Positions 59,523-64,000 of a stretch of DNA of 64,000 bases are shown here, piece after piece; position 1 is the first letter of the stretch, and every line of letters starts with the position of its first letter. The notes beneath the pieces were generated by a model. That model searched no databases, had not been told where the DNA came from, and was given only the letters and a program-made list of their open reading frames with translations. Source of the DNA: CAWDMC01 sp963803295 (GTDB lineage Bacteria; Acidobacteriota; Terriglobia; UBA7540); assembly GCA_963803295.1 (NCBI GenBank), contig CAWDMC010000005.1, positions 1-64,000 on the forward strand, written 5' to 3'. The position numbers and the translations under genes were made by a program.

Positions 59523-60589
59523 ATGGTGCGAAAAATCATCCACGTCGACATGGACGCGTTTTACGCTTCCGTCGAGCAGCGCGATGATCCGCAACTGCGC
59601 GGCAAGCCAGTAATCGTTGCCTGGCGGGGCAACCGCTCTGTCGTGTGCGCTGCTTCGTACGAGGCGCAGGAGCTTCGGCGTGCGTTCTGCCATGCCGGCA
59701 GTACGAGCGGAACGCTTGTGTCCTGAGGCAATCTTCGTGCCTCCGGATTTCACCCGCTATCGCGCAGTCTCGCGCAGCGTGCGGGAGATCTTCAAGCGTC
59801 ACACCGACCTGATCGAGCCACTGTCGCTCGACGAAGCCTACCTCGATGTCACCGAGAACAAGATGGGCTTACCGACAGCCACCCTGGTGGCCCGTACAAT
59901 CCGTGAGCAGATCCGCCAGGAATTGAATCTGACTGCCTCCGCGGGCGTGGCACCCAACAAGTTCTTAGCAAAACTCGCTTCCGACTGGCGCAAGACCGGA
60001 TGGGCTGTTTGTCATTCAGCCCGGAGACATCGATGCGTTTCTTCTGCCGCTGCCGGTTGGGCGCCTGCCTGGAGTCGGCAAAGTTACAGGCGAGAAGCTG
60101 GGGAAACTTGGAGTACAGACGGTGAGGGACTTACGAAATGTGGATTTGCCCGTGCTCGAACAGCACTTCGGCCGCTACGGCCTGCGCCTTTACGAACTCG
60201 CCCGCGGTATCGACGACAGTGACGTCGTACCGGACAGACCCCCGCAATCGATATCCGTCGAGGATACTTTTGAGCAGGACGTTCTGCTGGCAGAGACCGA
60301 GCCGATGATCCGGCGCCTTGCCGAAAAGCTCTGGGCTGCTTCGCGCAAAGAATCACGCACAGCGCGTACGGTGGTTCTCAAAATGAAGACCAGCGAGTTC
60401 AAAATCTCAACCCGCAGCCATACGCCCGTCTCGCCTCCGTCCTCCTGCGAGGAGTTGACGGAAATCGCGCTATGCCTGCGAGAACGAGTGGCCCTGGGCC
60501 CACAGCAACGGTACCGGCTCGTCGGCGTAGGGTTGAGCAACTTTCGGGAGCGCCAACAGGATACTGCACAGCCCGTCCTGTTCGAGTGA
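59523..60589 (+). pseudogene. dinB: DNA polymerase IV with two frameshifts
   Basis: Y-family translesion polymerase sequence in three frames. Frame 1 (ATG 59523): KIIHVDMDAFYASVEQRDDP, GKPVIVAWRGNRSVVCAASYEA; the frame breaks near 59668. Frame 2: FGVRSAMPAVRAERLCPEA, EPLSLDEAYLDVTENKMG, SAGVAPNKFLAKLASDW; an extra G near 59999 breaks it. Frame 3: GDIDAFLLPLPVGRLPGVGK and the little-finger domain (QSISVEDTFEQDVLL, YRLVGVGLSNF). Undoing both restores about 355 aa with all catalytic carboxylates (D in HVDMDAF, SLDE). Either two sequence errors or a recent pseudogene. Confidence 0.85.
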
Positions 60590-60596
60590 GACGAGT

Positions 60597-61196
60597 ATGG
60601 AAACGATCCCGATCCCGGGAGCGGAAATCTACTACGACAAGGATTTCCTCGCACCGGACGAGGCGACGACCCTGTTTAACGTGCTCCTTGCGAAGTGCGC
60701 CTGGGAACGACGCGGAGCTTCATTTAACCACGCCGTGCCTCGCGACGAAGCCTACTATGGCGATCCGGGAACCACCTATACATATTCGCGGCGCGAGTAC
60801 AAACCTCTCGCCTGGATTCCGGAATTGCTTTCCTTGAAGACTCGGGTCGAAGAGGCCACTCCTGGAGTTGCTTATTCCAACTTGGGTTTGCCGAGGCTGG
60901 GCTACAACGCCGTACTCTCTAATCTTTACCGAAACGGAACTGACAGTGTCGCCTTACATGCGGATGCGGAGCCGGAAATGGGGCCGGTGATCGCTTCTGT
61001 CAGTCTAGGAGCTAAACGTTTATTTCGTCTCAAAGGGCAAAATGGAGCTGTTGCTTTTGCGGAACGGTTGCCCCACGGGAGCCTGTTGGTCATGGCGGGA
61101 AAAACCCAGAAGAACTTCAAGCACGAGGTCCCAAAAGAGCCAAACATTGCTCAGCCACGGATTAACCTGACATTCCGACACATTGAGCACGGGTAG
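60597..61196 (+). CDS. alkB: Alpha-ketoglutarate-dependent alkylation-repair dioxygenase (AlkB-like)
   Basis: This 199-aa iron(II)/2-oxoglutarate enzyme would remove alkyl groups from DNA or RNA bases. The double-stranded beta-helix has AVLSNLYRNGTDSVALHADAEPEM with the HxD iron ligands, SVSLGAKRLFRLKGQ, the distal His in FKHEVPKE and RINLTFR with the 2-oxoglutarate arginine. AlkB2-like length. The ATG is 7 bp after the dinB stop, so it may be co-transcribed as a DNA-damage pair. Intact. Confidence 0.92.
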   Translation: METIPIPGAEIYYDKDFLAPDEATTLFNVLLAKCAWERRGASFNHAVPRDEAYYGDPGTTYTYSRREYKPLAWIPELLSLKTRVEEATPGVAYSNLGLPRLGYNAVLSNLYRNGTDSVALHADAEPEMGPVIASVSLGAKRLFRLKGQNGAVAFAERLPHGSLLVMAGKTQKNFKHEVPKEPNIAQPRINLTFRHIEHG

Positions 61197-61580
61197 CCGA
61201 CGTTGCTCAGTTACGTTACCTGTCCCCTCGGGCCGTCTTCAACCAACAGATTGAGGACTTTCAGCCCAGTGGAGCACAATCGATACCGGTCTGGACAGGC
61301 ATGGTGGAAAGCCGCTGAGCCGGTCGCATCAAAATGGCATGCTCGCGTTTCCAGGTTCGGGTGGGCTTTTTTTGAAGTTTGGATTTTTTCTTGTTGATAT
61401 TTCGCTTTTTATTCGCCTATGATCGCCTATGGACGGTCAATCTGATTCGATGGAGGACTTACGGGTGCTCTAGTATTGGAGACCATCGGGCGTTGGAGGT
61501 CATTTTCATCTTCGGGTTAGCGCTGTTGTCCCACGCGGGCTCGCTGGGCACCGAGATCCAGAACAGAACGCAGTCAAGAA
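61197..61580. other. Intergenic stretch before the helicase
   Basis: About 380 bp with a T-rich segment near 61365-61415 and a GCCTATGATCGCCTATGGA direct repeat near 61416-61434. No gene recognised. Confidence 0.4.
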
Positions 61581-64000
61581 ATGGTGGAGACTTTGGAAAC
61601 CAGAACGAACATGATGGCACCTTGTTCCCTCTCCTGGGCCCACGCGCTTGTCCAAGAATGGTTCATGGGGCGGTTCGTCTCACCGACTGAACCGCAAGAG
61701 CAAGGGTGGCCGCATATCCGCGGGGGAGAATCGACCCTGATCTCGGCCCCCACCGGCTCGGGTAAAACGCTGGCCGCATTTCTCGCCTGCATCGACCGCC
61801 TGATTCGAAAGGCGTTGACCGGAGAACTGCAGGACCGCACTGAAGTCCTTTACGTTTCACCCCTCAAGGCGTTAAGCAACGACATCCGCAAGAATCTGGA
61901 AGTTCCCCTGGGTGAAATCATCGCGCTGGCGGGCCAGCGCTGGTTGCTGATGCCGCCGATCCGCGCCGCCGTTCGTACCGGCGATACCCTGATGCCCGAG
62001 CGCCGGGCAATGCTGGAGCGGCCGCCGCACATTCTCGTGACCACGCCCGAGTCCCTCTATCTCCTGCTGACGGCGGAGAAGAGCCGCGCCATTCTGAAAG
62101 ATGTAGAGACGGTAATCCTGGATGAAATCCACTCCGTCGCTGACGACAAGCGGGGCGCACACCTGGCACTCTCACTTGAGAGGTTAGAGAGCCTGGTGGC
62201 GCAATCACATCCCAACAGACCGCTGGTACGTATCGGACTCTCGGCGACGCAGAAGCCCATCGAGCTCGTGGCGCAATTCCTGGTGGGGAATAGCCGGCCG
62301 GAACCTGCCATCGTGAATATCGGGCACCGGCGGGCACTTGACGTTGCGGTTGAAGTGCCGGGAAGCGAGTTGGGATCCATCGCCACCAACGAAATGTGGG
62401 ACGAGGTTTACGACCGGCTGGCCGAGTTGGTTCGAACCCACCGTTCCACGCTGGTCTTTGTGAACACCCGCCGGCTGTCAGAGCGGATCGCCCATCACCT
62501 CGGCGAGCGATTGGGAGAAGACGTGGTCGCGACCCATCACGGCAGCCTCTCGCGTAAGCTGCGCCTGGCCGCAGAGCACAGGTTGAAGTCGGGGGAAGTA
62601 CGAGTCTTGGTAGCGACGGCCTCGCTCGAGCTCGGTATCGATATTGGTACGGTGGACCTTGTCTGCCAGATCGAATCGCCCCGCTCCGTTGCCGTGGCCG
62701 TGCAACGTATTGGCCGCTCGGGCCATTGGCGGGGCGCAATATCCAAGGGTTGCCTCTTCGCTATGACACGCGACGGCCTCATCGAGTGCGCGGCCTTGGT
62801 CAAAGCCATCCGGCAAGGTAAGCTCGACCGGCTCCATATCCCGGAGGCCCCCCTGGACGTCCTGGCTCAGCAAATCGTGGCCATGTGCGCCTGCGAAGAG
62901 TGGAATGAACGTGACCTCTTTCACGTGGTGCGCCGCGCATATCCCTATCGAGACTTGCCCCAATCGGACTTTGATGCACTGGTGGAAGTCCTCTCCGAAG
63001 GCATCACAGCTCGCCGGGGTCGCTACGGGGCCTACCTGCACCGTGACCGGGTGCAGCATCGCCTGCGTGGTCGCCGCGGCAGCCGCCTGGTGGCGATCAT
63101 GAACGGGGGCGCTATTCCCGAAACTGCGCTCTACAATGTGGTGGCCGAGCCGGACGGCGCCATGGTGGGGACAGTCGATGAAGACTTTGCGGTCGAGAGT
63201 ATGCGGGGCGATATCTTCCTGCTGGGGAACAATTCATGGCGTATTCGCCGCGTCGAGAGCCATTCGGGACGCTTGTTGGTCGAGGATGCCCACGGAGCGG
63301 CGCCTAACGTCCCCTTCTGGCGAGGCGAGGCACCGGCGCGAACAACGGAGTTGTCGGAGGAAGTCTCAGAAATACGCCAGACAATAAGTGATTTGGCTGC
63401 TGGAGATGGGCTCGGTTCCGTAGGGGGGACCACCAAACAACCTGCTGATAAGATGCAAAGCTATCCTCCTGCCTTGGAAAACCAGGCGGCTGTCTCCTGG
63501 TTAAAGGAGCAATGCGGATTGGATGATGCCGGCGCCCAGCAGGCCGTTGAATACATTCTTGCCGGACGTGCCGTTCTCGGGGCGGTTCCAACTCGAAATG
63601 CCGTTGTCGGCGAGCGCTTTTTCGACGAGGGTGGCGGCATGCAGCTCGTCATCCATGCGCCGTTTGGCGCGAGAATCAACCGCGCCTGGGGCCTGGCACT
63701 CCGCAAGAGGTTTTGTCGTTCCTTTAACTTCGAACTGCAGGCCGCCGCAACCGAGGACGGCCTGAACATCTCACTAGGCGAGCAGCACAGCTTCCCGCTA
63801 GCCGATGTTTTCCACTTTCTGAGACCGCAGTCAGTCCGAAGCGTGCTGGAGCAAGCCGCGCTCGCCTCGCCGATCTTCAGCACTCGCTGGCGCTGGGATG
63901 CAACGCGTGCTTTGGCACTGACGCGCTTCCGCAATGGAAAGAAGATTCCCCTCCAGATCCAGCGCATGCGCGCCGACGATCTCCTGGCTGCGGTCTTCCC
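61581..64000 (+). CDS. lhr: Lhr-like superfamily 2 DEAD/DEAH-box helicase, 3' end beyond window
   Basis: The reading frame stays open from ATG 61581 (or 61611) to the window end, more than 800 codons. Helicase core: LISAPTGSGKTLAAF (Walker A), VILDEIHSVADDKRG (DEIH box), IGLSATQKPIE, TLVFVNTRRLSERIAHHLGERL, THHGSLSRKLRL, ATASLELGIDIGTVDLVCQ and QRIGRSGH. A DUF4145-free winged and Lhr-core region follows (NNSWRIRRVESHSGRLLV, LWA-like FEL QAAATEDG). This is the large Lhr type seen in many bacteria, implicated in DNA repair. It follows alkB/dinB. It is truncated only by the window edge. Confidence 0.9.
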   Translation, partial: MVETLETRTNMMAPCSLSWAHALVQEWFMGRFVSPTEPQEQGWPHIRGGESTLISAPTGSGKTLAAFLACIDRLIRKALTGELQDRTEVLYVSPLKALSNDIRKNLEVPLGEIIALAGQRWLLMPPIRAAVRTGDTLMPERRAMLERPPHILVTTPESLYLLLTAEKSRAILKDVETVILDEIHSVADDKRGAHLALSLERLESLVAQSHPNRPLVRIGLSATQKPIELVAQFLVGNSRPEPAIVNIGHRRALDVAVEVPGSELGSIATNEMWDEVYDRLAELVRTHRSTLVFVNTRRLSERIAHHLGERLGEDVVATHHGSLSRKLRLAAEHRLKSGEVRVLVATASLELGIDIGTVDLVCQIESPRSVAVAVQRIGRSGHWRGAISKGCLFAMTRDGLIECAALVKAIRQGKLDRLHIPEAPLDVLAQQIVAMCACEEWNERDLFHVVRRAYPYRDLPQSDFDALVEVLSEGITARRGRYGAYLHRDRVQHRLRGRRGSRLVAIMNGGAIPETALYNVVAEPDGAMVGTVDEDFAVESMRGDIFLLGNNSWRIRRVESHSGRLLVEDAHGAAPNVPFWRGEAPARTTELSEEVSEIRQTISDLAAGDGLGSVGGTTKQPADKMQSYPPALENQAAVSWLKEQCGLDDAGAQQAVEYILAGRAVLGAVPTRNAVVGERFFDEGGGMQLVIHAPFGARINRAWGLALRKRFCRSFNFELQAAATEDGLNISLGEQHSFPLADVFHFLRPQSVRSVLEQAALASPIFSTRWRWDATRALALTRFRNGKKIPLQIQRMRADDLLAAVF

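Noticed and set aside
1..64000. CRISPR array
   Set aside because: No regularly spaced identical repeats with unique spacers were found; the phased TCCCGCA block is too short and the spacer lengths are one helical turn only.

Overview
The window is a chromosomal piece of a GC-rich bacterium. I infer Acidobacteriota (Terriglobia-like) from the overall gene style: Tat-exported glycosidases, an acidobacterial-type MobF/coupling-protein island, many dispersed TGTCATCCTGAG repeats and RAYT/REP clusters. No rRNA or marker gene other than metG is present, so the assignment is inference. 

Region 1 (1-10.4 kb) is the right-hand end of an integrative element. It carries a MobF relaxase, a coupling protein split by a 202-bp IS630-type remnant, two ribbon-helix-helix type accessory proteins, then a promoter-driven cassette of an excisionase-like HTH protein, an AbiE-type toxin-antitoxin pair and a tyrosine integrase. 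The integrase runs into the 3' end of a tRNA-Asn gene, which is the attachment site. The other end and any type IV secretion genes lie outside the window.

Region 2 (10.4-26.4 kb) is mostly host genes on the minus strand: tandem tatA, a CYTH protein, a polyprenyl diphosphate synthase, a Tat-signal GH29 fucosidase with two frameshifts, tatD, metG, larC, an IS110 relic, a PduT-like Fe-S microcompartment shell protein with a PduS-like reductase, a GH27 alpha-galactosidase, a candidate small RNA with its own promoter and terminator, a family 2 glycosyltransferase and pcm. A moeB/thiF gene follows on the plus strand.

Region 3 (26.4-33.6 kb) looks like a complete corrinoid one-carbon transfer module: a divergent FadR-type regulator, a two-domain protein with repeated FPCGxxH motifs, an MtaA/CmuA-like methyltransferase, a corrinoid protein, a small Cys-rich protein, a RACo-type reductive activator, a methyltetrahydrofolate:corrinoid methyltransferase and a small 'virulence factor' family protein. 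The natural methyl donor is not shown by the sequence.

Region 4 (33.6-38.3 kb) is a three-gene operon: a TssB-TssC contractile-sheath fusion, a protein-lysine-methyltransferase-like protein and a second SAM methyltransferase, with no other type VI secretion genes. This is the strongest candidate for an undescribed system.

Region 5 (38.3-47.4 kb) mixes dispersed repeats, two decayed RAYT transposase genes with REP palindromes, a PEP mutase/isocitrate lyase family gene, a glmS whose catalytic Cys is Ser, tRNA-Phe, and an ISNCY-type insertion sequence nested in an IS1182 relic.

Region 6 (47.4-64 kb) has an SLT lytic transglycosylase, two translationally coupled MscS channels, a CsoR/RcnR-type regulator and a DUF389 membrane protein. 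Around them are decayed genes (response regulator, SYLF protein, antiporter, IS21, dinB) and an intact IS630 element. The right end holds alkB and an Lhr-like helicase cut by the window edge.
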